Source of the DNA: Acidobacteriota bacterium
GTDB taxonomy: Bacteria > Acidobacteriota > Blastocatellia > Pyrinomonadales > Pyrinomonadaceae
Length of the DNA stretch: 64,000 nt
Assembly: GCA_003697135.1 (NCBI GenBank)
Contig: RFGC01000018.1
Coordinates: 248,001 to 312,000 of the forward strand
Direction: 5' to 3'
The translations under genes were made by a program, and so were the position numbers. The notes below the pieces were generated by a model. The model had not been told where the DNA came from. It saw only the letters and a program-made list of their open reading frames with translations, and did no database searches. Each line of letters begins with the position of its first letter. Within the stretch, counting starts at the first letter, position 1. Shown piece by piece: positions 40,514 to 52,040 of the stretch.

Positions 40514-40543
40514 TTGATTTTGACGAAATCAAAACGATAAAAT
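40514..40543 (+). promoter_or_regulatory. Predicted ribA promoter with an inverted repeat
   Basis: TTGATT (40514-40519), 18 bp, TAAAAT (40538-40543). The arms TTGATTT (40514-40520) and AAATCAA (40526-40532) place a small palindrome across the -35, a possible repressor site. Confidence 0.4.
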
Positions 40544-40586
40544 GTTTTAAGGAAAGTAAAAGTCGAACAAGGGAAAGGTTTTCGAT

Positions 40587-41234
40587 ATGCAAACGGAAAT
40601 TCTTAGTTATCGAGAGGAAAAGCCAAATTTGGAAATAAAAACTGTTGAAAAAGTAGCTGAAGCTCGCCTTCCAACTGAGTTTGGAGATTTTCAGATAGCG
40701 GGTTACAGGTCGCTGACAAGTGACGAAGAGTTTATAGCTCTTTTCAAAGGTGAATTTGATGAAAAAATGCCTGTGCCTGTAAGGATTCATTCGCAATGTT
40801 TAACAGGTGATGTTTTTCATTCGCTCAAGTGCGATTGTGGAAAGCAGCTTCGTTGGGCGATGGAAAGAATTGCAAATGAAGGGCATGGCATCATAGTTTA
40901 TCAATATCAAGAAGGACGCGGGATTGGGATAATAAACAAAATTCGCGCATACGCTTTGCAAGACAAAGGCGCAGATACAGTCGAGGCTAACTTGATGCTT
41001 GGTTTTGACGTTGATCTGCGTAAATATGACCAGTGCGTTGAGATAATAAAAGATTTAGGCGCAAAGCGGGTGAAGGTAATGTCAAACAATCCACAGAAAA
41101 TAAAAGCAATGATTGAAGGAGGTTTGGAGATTGTTGAGAGAATACCAATAGAGTTTAAGCCTTCAAAGGACTCGGTAAATTATCTAAAAGTCAAAAAACT
41201 TCAGATGGGACACCTGTTAAACCTTGTTGGTTAA
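40587..41234 (+). CDS. ribA: GTP cyclohydrolase II
   Basis: First enzyme of riboflavin synthesis: it opens GTP to the diaminopyrimidine phosphate. The 215-residue stand-alone RibA has zinc Cys71, Cys82 and Cys84 ([14 protein letters not shown]), the GTP-binding [11 protein letters not shown], and the conserved [13 protein letters not shown]. It is not fused to a DHBP synthase (RibB). Other rib genes are absent. A standard FMN riboswitch was looked for in the leader and not found. Confidence 0.96.
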   Translation: MQTEILSYREEKPNLEIKTVEKVAEARLPTEFGDFQIAGYRSLTSDEEFIALFKGEFDEKMPVPVRIHSQCLTGDVFHSLKCDCGKQLRWAMERIANEGHGIIVYQYQEGRGIGIINKIRAYALQDKGADTVEANLMLGFDVDLRKYDQCVEIIKDLGAKRVKVMSNNPQKIKAMIEGGLEIVERIPIEFKPSKDSVNYLKVKKLQMGHLLNLVG

Positions 41235-41263
41235 GGCAGGTCTTAAATTTTGTTGGTTAAACA

Positions 41264-41300
41264 AGTCGCTACTATTTGTTAGTTTCAGATAGTAGCGACT
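41264..41300. terminator. Probable terminator hairpin between ribA and the TolC-like gene
   Basis: Perfect 12-bp arms (41264-41275 and 41289-41300) with a 13-base loop between convergent stops. There is no long T-tract, so efficiency is uncertain. Confidence 0.5.
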
Positions 41301-41318
41301 GTAGCTCCTGAAGAAATG

Positions 41319-43082
41319 CTATTTGTCTTCTGTGGGAGAGTCTATCTGTATATTGTTTGCCTGAAAAGTTGTTGAAGTTACTCTCTGCAAATCAGCCAGA
41401 GCTTTCTTGTAGTCAGTTTCGGCGCGAATTTCGGCGTTTTTGGCGTTTGCGAGTGCGTTTTCTCTTTGAAAGAGCAAAAAGGTTGTTGAACGTCCTGCCT
41501 GAAATAGCTTGCGTTCACCTTCGAGTTGAATTTCCGCATTCTCGCGTGCACGTCTTGCTGCGATTACGCGCTGTCTTGCAGTTTCGAGAGCTTGAACCGC
41601 GTTTCTCACTTCAACAATGATGCTTTGCTCAAGACTTCGCATTTGAGCTTCAAGCCTTTGTCTTGCAATCTCTGCACCTGCGAGATTCGCTTCAGCGGTT
41701 TTGTTCTTGAAAGGAAAAGAAATCGTTAGGCCAACCGTATAATTTGGGGCATCGCTTCTGAACATATTAGACAGCGACCGATTGAATCCGCCTGCAAAAA
41801 AATCAGGTGTTCCCGGCACGACAACCGTTGGACTTGAAACCGGCGGCAGGTTCAGTGTTGAGCGAATAGAGTTTATTTGCTGAAGTAAAAATGCGTTTGC
41901 ATTAGTTGCCGGATTTCCTGAAATCAAAGGAATCGTTTGTGGGTTTGTGTTTGTATTGCCAGCGCTAAAACCATTTAGCGATGCTGTTGCCACAAGATCG
42001 ATCTGCGGGCGTGTTTGGTCTTTGAAAAAGTCAATATCTATTTTGTTAGCTTCAAGTTCTAGTTTCAGGCGTTTCAATTCAGGACGATTCTCGATAGCTT
42101 GTTTTATCGCTTCTTGCAGGTTTATCGTTTCGTTTAGATCAAACTCTGGTTGATCTGTTGGTATTAAACTTCTCGCCCAATCTGATGAAGTCGGGTCCTT
42201 GAAAATAAGGGCTTTCAAACTGTTTTCTGCGATTGAGACCTGTTGAGCGGCAACCAAGACTTCTGCTTCGCGATTCGCAATCTCTGTTTCGACTTCTGCT
42301 TTTGCAATTGGTGCAGCCGTTCCTGCCGCAATTTTGGCTTCGATTTGTTTCAGGTTCTCTTTTGAAAGATTCAAGTTTGCCATCTTGTTTTGCTGATCTC
42401 GAAGAGCAAAAACCAAATCCCAGTATGCCTTTTGCACACGAGAGATTATCTCGATAACTTGCTGTCTAAAGTCTGCATCGGATTGAGCCAGTCTCTTTCG
42501 CTGAATTTTCAATTGCCTTCGTGTATTGTCAATCCTGAAATTTCGCCACAAAGGTTGAGTCACCGTCAAGCCCAAGCTTGATGAGTAGAGAATTCCAGTT
42601 CCAGAAGCCGCGCCTGAACTGATTTGAGCTTGAGAAAAGGTGTTTTCTGTGCGGACATTGTTGAAAAATACTCTGTAGTTGCCGCCACCATATCTGAAAA
42701 ATTTTGTCATTCCAGCGTTTATTCTGAAATCATTAGTGGGTCGCGAGCCTGTGGTTGACGTTTTGGTAAATTGCGGCGAAACTGTAAAGACGGGATCAAA
42801 ACTACCGAGTATTGATCGAAGTTGTGTTTCCTGTAATTTTACGTCACTTTTCGCTATCTCGATTTCGTTATTGTTTTCCAAAGCTCTGCGAATAGCTTCG
42901 TCAAGGCTAAGAGTTATTGGTTCTTGGGTTTCTACACCAATTCTTCTCAAAGGATAAGTTCCCGTGGCTTCAAGCTTTTCTTTGCTTTCGCTGAATTCAT
43001 CTTTCAACACCACAGTTTGGGCGTTTAATTCGGTGAAAAGAAAAGGAAGAATCCAAAGAGAAAGAATTAAGAACTTTTTCAT
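41319..43082 (-). CDS. TolC-family outer-membrane efflux/secretion channel
   Basis: Outer-membrane protein of about 587 residues with a signal peptide (KKFLILSLWILPFLF, cleavage near NAQ) and two long alpha-helical OEP repeats (LDEAIRRALENNNEIEIAKS in the first, LQEAIKQAIENRPELKRL in the second). It would form the exit duct of a type I secretion or RND/MFP efflux system. It is longer than E. coli TolC, with an Asn/Pro/Thr-rich insertion around residues 375-440. No inner-membrane pump or adaptor gene is adjacent. ATG 43082 follows GAGAGG. Confidence 0.9.
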   Translation of the reverse strand: MKKFLILSLWILPFLFTELNAQTVVLKDEFSESKEKLEATGTYPLRRIGVETQEPITLSLDEAIRRALENNNEIEIAKSDVKLQETQLRSILGSFDPVFTVSPQFTKTSTTGSRPTNDFRINAGMTKFFRYGGGNYRVFFNNVRTENTFSQAQISSGAASGTGILYSSSLGLTVTQPLWRNFRIDNTRRQLKIQRKRLAQSDADFRQQVIEIISRVQKAYWDLVFALRDQQNKMANLNLSKENLKQIEAKIAAGTAAPIAKAEVETEIANREAEVLVAAQQVSIAENSLKALIFKDPTSSDWARSLIPTDQPEFDLNETINLQEAIKQAIENRPELKRLKLELEANKIDIDFFKDQTRPQIDLVATASLNGFSAGNTNTNPQTIPLISGNPATNANAFLLQQINSIRSTLNLPPVSSPTVVVPGTPDFFAGGFNRSLSNMFRSDAPNYTVGLTISFPFKNKTAEANLAGAEIARQRLEAQMRSLEQSIIVEVRNAVQALETARQRVIAARRARENAEIQLEGERKLFQAGRSTTFLLFQRENALANAKNAEIRAETDYKKALADLQRVTSTTFQANNIQIDSPTEDK

Positions 43083-43162
43083 AGAATGAAGACCTCTCAA
43101 CAATTTTCATGGAAAAAATCCAAGCGATATTACGATTTTATCGGGTTTGCAGTTTCATGAAA

Positions 43163-43182
43163 TTTGAATCCGGGGGTTCAAA
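43163..43182. repeat. Short inverted repeat in the tolC/gap divergent region
   Basis: Arms TTTGAATC (43163-43170) and GGTTCAAA (43175-43182) with one G-T pair and a CGGG loop, located in the 229-base gap between divergent genes. It could be an operator for either gene; no stronger claim is possible. Confidence 0.3.
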
Positions 43183-43259
43183 AGTTTGCTGTTTTCAAAA
43201 TAGTGAAAATTGGATTTTTCAGAGTTGAAAAATCTTGTTTTTTGGACTTGTAAGCCGAT

Positions 43260-45545
<2,286 letters not shown>

Positions 45546-45623
45546 GGATTTTTTGGAGTTTTGCGGGACGTAAATTTGTTCAGAGTTAACCGCAACGTTG
45601 AGCTGGGATTGCCGTAGTGCAAA

Positions 45624-46892
45624 ATGCCTACCGAAGGCCGTAAAGTTTCTCCTGCAAGAATAGCCGCTTTCAAAGTGTTGCGCAGGGTTGAAAGAGATAA
45701 GGCTTTTTCTTCAATTTTGCTTCCACAAGTTGAAGCTGAACTTTCGCCAAAAGACAAAAAATTGTGTCATAAAATCTGCCTAGGCGTTCTCAGAAACAAA
45801 ATCTTTCTCGACGAGATTATAAAAACCTTTGCACGCGACAAAAAGATAGATTTAGAAATCAGAATCATTCTACGCATGGGACTTTATCAATTGATTTTTC
45901 TCGATAAAGTCCCAAGTCATGCAGCGGTTAGCGAATCGGTGAATTTGGCTGAGATTTGCGGGAAGCCCGAAGCAAAGGGTTTTGTAAACGCTATCTTACG
46001 TAAATATAGGCCCGGCAAACTCGCTCTTCCTAAAGACCCTGTAGATCGCCTTTCTATAACAGAATCTCACCCACGGTTTCTTATTGAACGATGGATAAGG
46101 CAGTTTGGGTTTGACGAGACAGTTGAATTGGTGAAAGCAAATAACGAAGAGGCTGAGTTGGATTTCAGGTTTACGGCTAAAACTTCTCCTGCCGTTAAGG
46201 AGCTTTTATCGGGCAAAAAGGTGGTTGTTTCAAGGGAAGAGCTATTAGAACTGGCAAGCAGAGGTGAAATATACTTTCAAGACAAGGCATCTCAGCTAAT
46301 TGCGAGTTTGGTAGAGATTCATGATGGAGAAAACTTTCTTGATTTATGCTGTGCGCCAGGCGGGAAGTTTACACTGATTCATTTACTAGCAAAGCCTAAA
46401 GGTCTGTTTGTCGGGGCAGATGTTTTCTTGCAAAGGTTGAGGATGGTAAAGGAAAATTGCCGAAAGCTCGGCATTCAAAACTATCAGCTTTTGGCTTGCA
46501 ACGCTGAGATGGAACTGCCTTTTGAGAATGAAAGTTTTGACGTCGTCTTAGTTGATGCGCCTTGTTCTGGCACGGGAACGATTAGACGAAATCCTGAAAT
46601 AAGATATTTCCTAAAGGAAACAGATTTTGCTGTTTTGTCGGAAAAGCAATCTAGAATACTCGAAAATGCTTCAAGAGTTCTTAAAAGAGGCGGTCGCTTG
46701 GTTTATTCAACCTGTTCATTGGAAAGGGAAGAAAATGAAGAGGTAATAAATGCTTTTTTGCAAAAGCATAAAAACTTTTCTTTACTCAAGCCTGATCTAA
46801 CACAGAATTTAACGAAAGAAGGATTTATGAGAACATTTCCGCACAAGGACAAAGCAGACGGATTTTTTGCCGCTATACTAAAAAAAGTTTGA
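45624..46892 (+). CDS. rsmB: 16S rRNA (cytosine967-C5)-methyltransferase RsmB
   Basis: SAM-dependent methyltransferase of 422 residues. The N-terminal NusB-like RNA-binding domain (about 8-135; PARIAAFKVLRRVERDKAFS, then FVNAILRK) is followed by the catalytic domain with SAM motif CCAPGGKFTLIH, motif IV DAPCSGTGTIRRNPE and the nucleophile-containing motif VYSTCSLEREENEEV. The two Cys residues are those expected for m5C enzymes. It may be read through from pgk. Confidence 0.95.
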   Translation: MPTEGRKVSPARIAAFKVLRRVERDKAFSSILLPQVEAELSPKDKKLCHKICLGVLRNKIFLDEIIKTFARDKKIDLEIRIILRMGLYQLIFLDKVPSHAAVSESVNLAEICGKPEAKGFVNAILRKYRPGKLALPKDPVDRLSITESHPRFLIERWIRQFGFDETVELVKANNEEAELDFRFTAKTSPAVKELLSGKKVVVSREELLELASRGEIYFQDKASQLIASLVEIHDGENFLDLCCAPGGKFTLIHLLAKPKGLFVGADVFLQRLRMVKENCRKLGIQNYQLLACNAEMELPFENESFDVVLVDAPCSGTGTIRRNPEIRYFLKETDFAVLSEKQSRILENASRVLKRGGRLVYSTCSLEREENEEVINAFLQKHKNFSLLKPDLTQNLTKEGFMRTFPHKDKADGFFAAILKKV

Positions 46893-46956
46893 TCTTTGCC
46901 GAGAAATTGTCCGCTTATCCTGCAACGTATTTTTCGAGTTAACACATCGTAAAGGA

Positions 46957-46984
46957 TTGACAAAGCCCACCTGAAGGATAAAAC
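46957..46984 (+). promoter_or_regulatory. Predicted promoter of the three-gene secreted cluster
   Basis: TTGACA (46957-46962), 16 bp, TAAAAC (46979-46984). ATG 47002 follows within 18 bases, so the leader is very short. Confidence 0.55.
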
Positions 46985-47001
46985 TTGAATTGGTAGAGCG
47001 T

Positions 47002-47619
47002 ATGAAAAAATTTGCTTTGATTTTAGTTTTTTTTCTAATCTCGTCTGCATGGGCGCAAACAGGTAAGGGTATTGATACACAAACTAGGCAAATACGCACC
47101 GATTCAGATAAGATTGGCTCGCGTCCAAACGATGTCGGAAGGACTATTGACTTCGGCGAAGGGAAAACTCGTGTTAAGCAGAGGCTACCGAATCCTTACA
47201 CAATCGTCGCTAGAAGAGATGTTTTGATAGAAAGTATCATCGAAACTTTGCAAGAGATGAAACTAATTTTAGACGAGGCATCATCTAGGCCCAATGAAGG
47301 CTTGATAATCACGCAGCCTTTTGTTTTTGCTAGAGGTGCTATTATCACAGCAAATGAGCTTAATCGTTATGCTATTTTGCCTTCTTCTGGTGACGTTTGG
47401 ACTAGAGGTAGATACACTTTAACGATTGAAGTCCAATCGATTGATGGAATCCGAAACAAAGTCTCTGTGATTGCCAAGGTTGAAGGGCGTTCGGAGAGCG
47501 GTGTTGGTTCAGAATGGACAACGCTGCAGTCAAGCGGACAAGCCGAAGATGAATTTTTGAATAAACTTATCGAGCGGTTTGGTGGAAGAAGAGAAGATGC
47601 AGATGAAGATAATGAATAA
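47002..47619 (+). CDS. Secreted protein of unknown function
   Basis: Exported protein of about 205 residues. The signal peptide is KKFALILVFFLISSAWA, then Gln. The mature part is predicted beta and alpha mixed: a helix DVLIESIIETLQEMKLILDE followed by strands that include YTLTIEVQSIDGIRNKVSVIA, cut here by acidic and Arg-rich tails (GRREDADEDNE). No known domain is recognised. It is first in a cluster with a membrane-anchored coiled-coil protein and a VWFA protein, all exported, which suggests a shared envelope task. Confidence 0.75.
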   Translation: MKKFALILVFFLISSAWAQTGKGIDTQTRQIRTDSDKIGSRPNDVGRTIDFGEGKTRVKQRLPNPYTIVARRDVLIESIIETLQEMKLILDEASSRPNEGLIITQPFVFARGAIITANELNRYAILPSSGDVWTRGRYTLTIEVQSIDGIRNKVSVIAKVEGRSESGVGSEWTTLQSSGQAEDEFLNKLIERFGGRREDADEDNE

Positions 47620-48193
47620 CCGCTTTGCATTTGTAAAGAAAGCCCATGTTGGTTTTCATTGCAAGAGGCTTTTTGTCGAGAAACTTAGTGTATTTCTTGC
47701 AATTGTCTTCTTGAATATCGTAGCGGTCATGGCACAAATTCGGCTCGATCAAGATGGACGTTCAAAAGATGATTTTCCAGCGAACATTAGAGAGGCGCTT
47801 GTAAAAAGACAAATTGAAGAGGCTAAAAAAGATTTCAGCGAAATGCTTAAGAGAGGTGAGGAAGCTGAAAGGTTGGGCAGGGAACTTTTCGAGTCTTATG
47901 AACAGAACAAGAGAATAACTGCTGAAGATGAAAAGAAACTTGAACGTTTAGAAAAGCTAATTAAAAAGATATGTGATGATTTAGGCGGGGATGTTAATAA
48001 TGATGAAGAAGAACAAACAAAATTTTCTGGATTAAATGAATTGTTTGAGGCGCTGAAAAACTCGACGGAAGAACTAGCTTCCACTTTGAGGAAAATTTCT
48101 CGATTTACAGTATCAGTAGGGGCTATTGAGACGTCAAATTCGATACTGAAAACCATCAAGTTTATCAAGACTCAATTTGCACGGGTTAGGTGA
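47603..48193 (+). CDS. Exported or membrane-anchored helical protein of unknown function
   Basis: Protein of about 196 residues. The start is not certain: ATG 47597, 47603 and 47612 are all in frame and overlap the end of the previous gene. One hydrophobic segment (LSVFLAIVFLNIVAVMA) acts as a signal or anchor. The rest is charged and strongly helical (VKRQIEEAKKDFSEMLKRG, ERLEKLIKKICDDLGGD), probably a coiled coil. It overlaps its neighbour by about 17 bases and is followed 12 bases later by the VWFA gene. No family is recognised. Confidence 0.68.
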   Translation: MKIMNNRFAFVKKAHVGFHCKRLFVEKLSVFLAIVFLNIVAVMAQIRLDQDGRSKDDFPANIREALVKRQIEEAKKDFSEMLKRGEEAERLGRELFESYEQNKRITAEDEKKLERLEKLIKKICDDLGGDVNNDEEEQTKFSGLNELFEALKNSTEELASTLRKISRFTVSVGAIETSNSILKTIKFIKTQFARVR

Positions 48194-48205
48194 GAAGGGC
48201 TGTTG

Positions 48206-49111
48206 ATGAAAAATGCACAACTAAAGAAATTCTTGGTGTCTTTTGTCTTTTTGTTGAGTTGCGTTTATTCTCACGCACAAGAAGAGGACGAAATCATCAA
48301 GGTTGATTCTTCCATCGTAATCGTCAATGCGATAGTTACAGACAAAAATGGCAATCCGATTCTTGGTTTGAAGCGCGATGCTTTTCGCTTGTTTGTTGAT
48401 GGAGTTGAAGAACCTATTGTATCTTTTTCCGCCGAAGAAACGCCTTTTGCGGCAGTTATCTTGATTGATACTTCGGGAAGCATGGAAAGGCAGATAAGCC
48501 TTGCTCGTTCGGCTGCTATAAATTTTCTGAATGGCCTTCGTTCTGAAGACACAGTTGCGATTTACAATTTCGATTCAAAAGTTTCGATGGTGCAGGATTT
48601 TTCAAATAGTCGCTACATTGATGATGCGATTTTTGATCTTTCTGCAAAGGGAATGACAGTTTTGAATGATGCGATTTATGAAGCGGCTCAGCTACTGGCG
48701 CAGAGACCAGAGAAGAGACGTGCAATCATTGTGCTTTCTGATGGTGCTGATACAAGAAGCAAGACAACTGCTGATAAAGCTTTGAAAGCATCGCTTGCGG
48801 CAAATGCTATGATTTACACAGTTGATATGTCGCCGATGAACGCAAGCGAACGAGAGAAACTGCAAAATAGAAATGTGCTTAGAAATTTTGCGGAAAAATC
48901 GGGCGGTTTTTTTATTGAAACTCCCGGCGGGCAAGCTCTACGTGATGCTTTCAAAAACGTAGTTACTGAGCTTGGAAGTCAATACACGCTGACGTTTCAG
49001 TTGCCGGAATCGAAAATGGACGGTAAGTGGCATACGATTGAGGTTAGAGTTAACAGAGAAGGTGTTAAAGTGCGTGCGCGCAAAGGTTTTAATGCACCGA
49101 ATAAAAAATAG
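48206..49111 (+). CDS. Secreted VWFA-related protein (acidobacterial type)
   Basis: Exported protein of 301 residues with a von Willebrand factor A domain. After the signal peptide (about 1-24) comes an N-terminal segment VDSSIVIVNAIVTDKNGNP typical of the acidobacterial VWFA-related family. The A domain follows with a complete MIDAS: D88-T-S90-G-S92, the Thr in KGMTVLND, and the Asp in LSDGADT. A metal-dependent adhesion or protein-binding role is expected. This family is a good lineage marker. It is third in the secreted cluster. ATG 48206 is preferred over TTG 48203. Confidence 0.88.
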   Translation: MKNAQLKKFLVSFVFLLSCVYSHAQEEDEIIKVDSSIVIVNAIVTDKNGNPILGLKRDAFRLFVDGVEEPIVSFSAEETPFAAVILIDTSGSMERQISLARSAAINFLNGLRSEDTVAIYNFDSKVSMVQDFSNSRYIDDAIFDLSAKGMTVLNDAIYEAAQLLAQRPEKRRAIIVLSDGADTRSKTTADKALKASLAANAMIYTVDMSPMNASEREKLQNRNVLRNFAEKSGGFFIETPGGQALRDAFKNVVTELGSQYTLTFQLPESKMDGKWHTIEVRVNREGVKVRARKGFNAPNKK

Positions 49112-49344
49112 CAGCTCGCCTATGTTTGCGAACGCAGTTGCAGGTGCGAAAATTCTGGCTCGTTAGAACGAATAGAAAATCTTGTGTATCAATGCATTGA
49201 TTTTCACTTCTCTTATCTTGAAAAATTGTGTTAAACTAAAAACCGGCAGTTTAGAAGTGAGTCCTATCAAAACAAAACTTCATCACAATCAGATGGCCAA
49301 ACGTTATAAGCTTAAAAATCCCGACAAAAGGAGTTTATGTAAAG

Positions 49345-50073
49345 GTGTTACCGGAGCTTGAGAAGCTAATATCATTGCAGCAGATTGATACTAGAATCAG
49401 AATACTTAAGAAAAATATCGAGACAGCAGATCAGAGACGTATTAACCTTCAGAAAGAATTTGACAGAAAAGCAGGTGAAATCGTAGAAGTTCAGACGAGG
49501 CGACGAGAAGCAAATAACGAGCGGATTAAGCTTGAAGCTAAGGTAAGTGACATAAAATCGAAGATTCAACGTGCAGAGAGAAATTTAAGAGTTGCACGCA
49601 ATCAGAAAGAATATGAGGCAGCGGTACGTGAGCTTGACGTTCTTCAAAAGCAGCTTTCTGCTTTGGAGACTGAACTACTTGATAAGATGGTCATAATTGA
49701 GGAAGCCGATAAGTTTTTAAGCGAAAGAGCTGAAGAGATAAGCAAATTAGAAGCCGAACGCAAAGAAGCCTTAGAAAATTTCGACAGACAGCTTGAACAT
49801 GATAAAGCACAACTAGAGATTTCTCTCAAAGTCCGTCAAGAGGTTTTTGCATCGCTTTCGGCTAACAGTGCCAGAGTTTATACAAGGCTTATTGAGAGAA
49901 GTAATGACGGTATAGCTGTTGCTGAGGTAATCAACGAGTCTTGCAGTTCATGCTTTATGAAACTTCGTCCACAAGTGATGATGGAGCTAAAACGTGCTGA
50001 GAAAATAATAACCTGCGAAAGCTGCACCAGAATTCTCTATATCGCAAAAGCAGAGGCTGAGACTACGGCTTAG
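49345..50073 (+). CDS. Coiled-coil protein with C4 zinc ribbon
   Basis: Cytoplasmic protein of 242 residues. Residues 1-175 form a long antiparallel coiled coil (LEKLISLQQIDTRIRILKKN, then ARNQKEYEAAVRELD). It ends in a zinc ribbon with two Cys pairs (CSSC and CESC) separated by LRPQVMMEL. This is the zf-RING_7/CT398-like family, with suggested roles in secretion or flagellar regulation in other bacteria but none proven here. The start is GTG 49345, about 11 bases after AAGGAG. The preceding 233 bases hold no recognised feature. It converges with the pilT-like gene. Confidence 0.85.
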   Translation: MLPELEKLISLQQIDTRIRILKKNIETADQRRINLQKEFDRKAGEIVEVQTRRREANNERIKLEAKVSDIKSKIQRAERNLRVARNQKEYEAAVRELDVLQKQLSALETELLDKMVIIEEADKFLSERAEEISKLEAERKEALENFDRQLEHDKAQLEISLKVRQEVFASLSANSARVYTRLIERSNDGIAVAEVINESCSSCFMKLRPQVMMELKRAEKIITCESCTRILYIAKAEAETTA

Positions 50074-50104
50074 ATTAAGTCAGCCTATTCTGTCTCAGCA
50101 GGAT

Positions 50105-51880
50105 TTACCACATCCTTATGCCATTCTTTTGCAAGAGAGCTTCAAATCCTGTTTTGTCAACTGCTTTTAGGTAGGCTTCACGTGGCTCGACGATGCCTTT
50201 TTTAACTAAATCCAGTAGCGAATCATTAAGCATCACCATTCCAAGGGCTTTTCCTGTTTGCATGGCAGAAGGAATCTGGTAGGTTTTTCCTTCTCTTATG
50301 AGATTTGAGATTGCAGGTGTCACGATTAAAATCTCGAAAGCGGCAACTCTGCCACCACCTTTTTTGGGCAAAAGTGTTTGAGCTATGACAGCCTTAAGAG
50401 ATTCGGAAAGCATTACACGAATTTGCTGTTGGCGATCTGAAGGAAACTGATCGATGATTCTATCAACAGTAGAGGCAGCTGAAGAAGTGTGCAAAGTGCC
50501 AAAGACAAGGTGACCTGTTTCGGCTGTTTCAATTGCGATGGAGATGGTTTCAAGATCACGCATCTCACCAACTAGGATAATATCAGGGTCTTCTCTAAGC
50601 GCAGCACGTAGAGCATCCTTGAAACTTCTCGTATGGCTGTGGACTTCTCGTTGGTTTACTAAACATCGCTTATTCTCATGAACAAATTCAATCGGGTCTT
50701 CGATGGTTATGATGTGATCGTCTCGGTTTTGATTTATAAAGTCAATCAAGCTAGCCAAGGTTGTGGATTTTCCTGAACCTGTGGGACCTGTAACCACTAC
50801 TAATCCTTTGGGAAGAAAACATAAATCTATAACTGCTTGTGACAATCCTAGTTCGCCCGGTGGAATTATCTTGGTGGGAATGAGACGAAACACACCGCCC
50901 ATGCCTTTTCTGTCCATAAAGACATTTGAACGAAAACGTGCCTGAGGCATCTGATAAGAAAAGTCCGTGTCATTTCTTTCAGCAAACTCTTCTCTGTTTC
51001 TTTCGGGCATTATTGAGAGCAGTAGTTCACGCACTCTTTCTGGCGAAAATACTTCTTCATAGCCGGGAAACTTCATCATTTTTCCGTCTTTACGAATCAT
51101 CGGAACAACGCCAGATGAAAGATGGAGGTCTGAAGCTCCCAGCTCTATCATCCGATGAAACATTCTTTCCATGAATTCTCTTGACTTTGCCGAACCTGCA
51201 AAGTTTACTTTTTGGAATTGTTCTCTTCGAGATTCTTGTTGCGGCTGCATAACGACCTCTGATTGTGTTTGAAAGTTTTGTTCACTGTAGAACTCTTCGG
51301 AGCGAGCTTGAAACGAGGATTGAGCGGTTACCGCATCGGAAGTTTTGGTTTCAGATTGAGTGATAAGCTCGACTTGCGGATAGTCGCCTATCTCTTCTTC
51401 CGTTTGATCAAGATTTTCAATTACTATTTTCGACTGACTTGTGGTTGTGTTTTCCATGTAACTTTGGAAATGTGATGTTGGCTGATAATCGGGTTCCTGT
51501 TTTGGAAACTCTTTTTCTACCTCGACCTTTGAGGTTTTTTCTTCAGTTGAGATGAGCGGACGAATTACAACATTGAAACCATGAGGAGATTTTCTTACTG
51601 TAAAGTTGAATTGCCCAAAGCTACTAGAATGAACAAACTCAACTTCTGGTTTGTTCGGAAGCTGCATTTTGACATCATTTGGAATCAAAGGAAAAATCAT
51701 TGTGCTGATTTGCATTCCCGGAATAGGCACATCAGCTATTTCACTCACCCCTTTGGCCGAAAGAACATAAGGTTTTTTGTTCGGTTCTATACGTAGTTCA
51801 TAACCTTGCAGAGAAACTAGATTTTGTAGATATTCATTTAACTTTTCCATACTTGCTTGAACTATCTTTGGTAGATTCAT
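50105..51880 (-). CDS. PilT-like twitching ATPase with an extra N-terminal domain
   Basis: Type IV pilus retraction ATPase family. From about residue 246 onward it matches PilT: PAS-like N domain (ASDLHLSSGVVPMIRKDGK), Walker A GPTGSGKST (about 364-372), the Asp box, Walker B ILVGEMRDLET, the His box FGTLHTSSA, and the conserved C-terminal LIREGKTYQIPSAMQTG. Residues 1-115 form a second, divergent copy of the same PAS-like fold (ELRIEPNKKPYVLSAKG). It is joined by a Gln/Thr/Glu-rich linker of about 130 residues. Normal PilT is about 350 residues; this one has about 591. ATG 51880 is preferred over TTG 51892. No other pilus genes are nearby. Confidence 0.87.
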   Translation of the reverse strand: MNLPKIVQASMEKLNEYLQNLVSLQGYELRIEPNKKPYVLSAKGVSEIADVPIPGMQISTMIFPLIPNDVKMQLPNKPEVEFVHSSSFGQFNFTVRKSPHGFNVVIRPLISTEEKTSKVEVEKEFPKQEPDYQPTSHFQSYMENTTTSQSKIVIENLDQTEEEIGDYPQVELITQSETKTSDAVTAQSSFQARSEEFYSEQNFQTQSEVVMQPQQESRREQFQKVNFAGSAKSREFMERMFHRMIELGASDLHLSSGVVPMIRKDGKMMKFPGYEEVFSPERVRELLLSIMPERNREEFAERNDTDFSYQMPQARFRSNVFMDRKGMGGVFRLIPTKIIPPGELGLSQAVIDLCFLPKGLVVVTGPTGSGKSTTLASLIDFINQNRDDHIITIEDPIEFVHENKRCLVNQREVHSHTRSFKDALRAALREDPDIILVGEMRDLETISIAIETAETGHLVFGTLHTSSAASTVDRIIDQFPSDRQQQIRVMLSESLKAVIAQTLLPKKGGGRVAAFEILIVTPAISNLIREGKTYQIPSAMQTGKALGMVMLNDSLLDLVKKGIVEPREAYLKAVDKTGFEALLQKNGIRMW

Positions 51881-51945
51881 AACCTTAAGCAATTTGAAAC
51901 AAACAAAAGATTAGCATAACTTGAAGTATTTTGTCATCAAAAATT

Positions 51946-51988
51946 TTTACTAAAAAACAAAAACTCGGGTTTGTATAAACCCGAGTTT
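51946..51988 (-). terminator. Rho-independent terminator after the repeat lipoprotein gene
   Basis: Perfect 12-bp arms (51961-51972 and 51977-51988) with a 4-base loop, followed on the minus strand by a T-rich run (51960-51946). It separates the lipoprotein gene from the downstream pilT-like gene. Confidence 0.85.
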
Positions 51989-52040
51989 CTGATTAAAGAA
52001 GGAAAGACGGTTCAGAAAACCGTTCTTGAAAAAGCTCTCA

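Noticed and set aside
43163-43182. T-arm of a tRNA gene
   Set aside because: The GGTTCAAA-like bases resemble a T-loop, but no acceptor, D or anticodon arms flank them.
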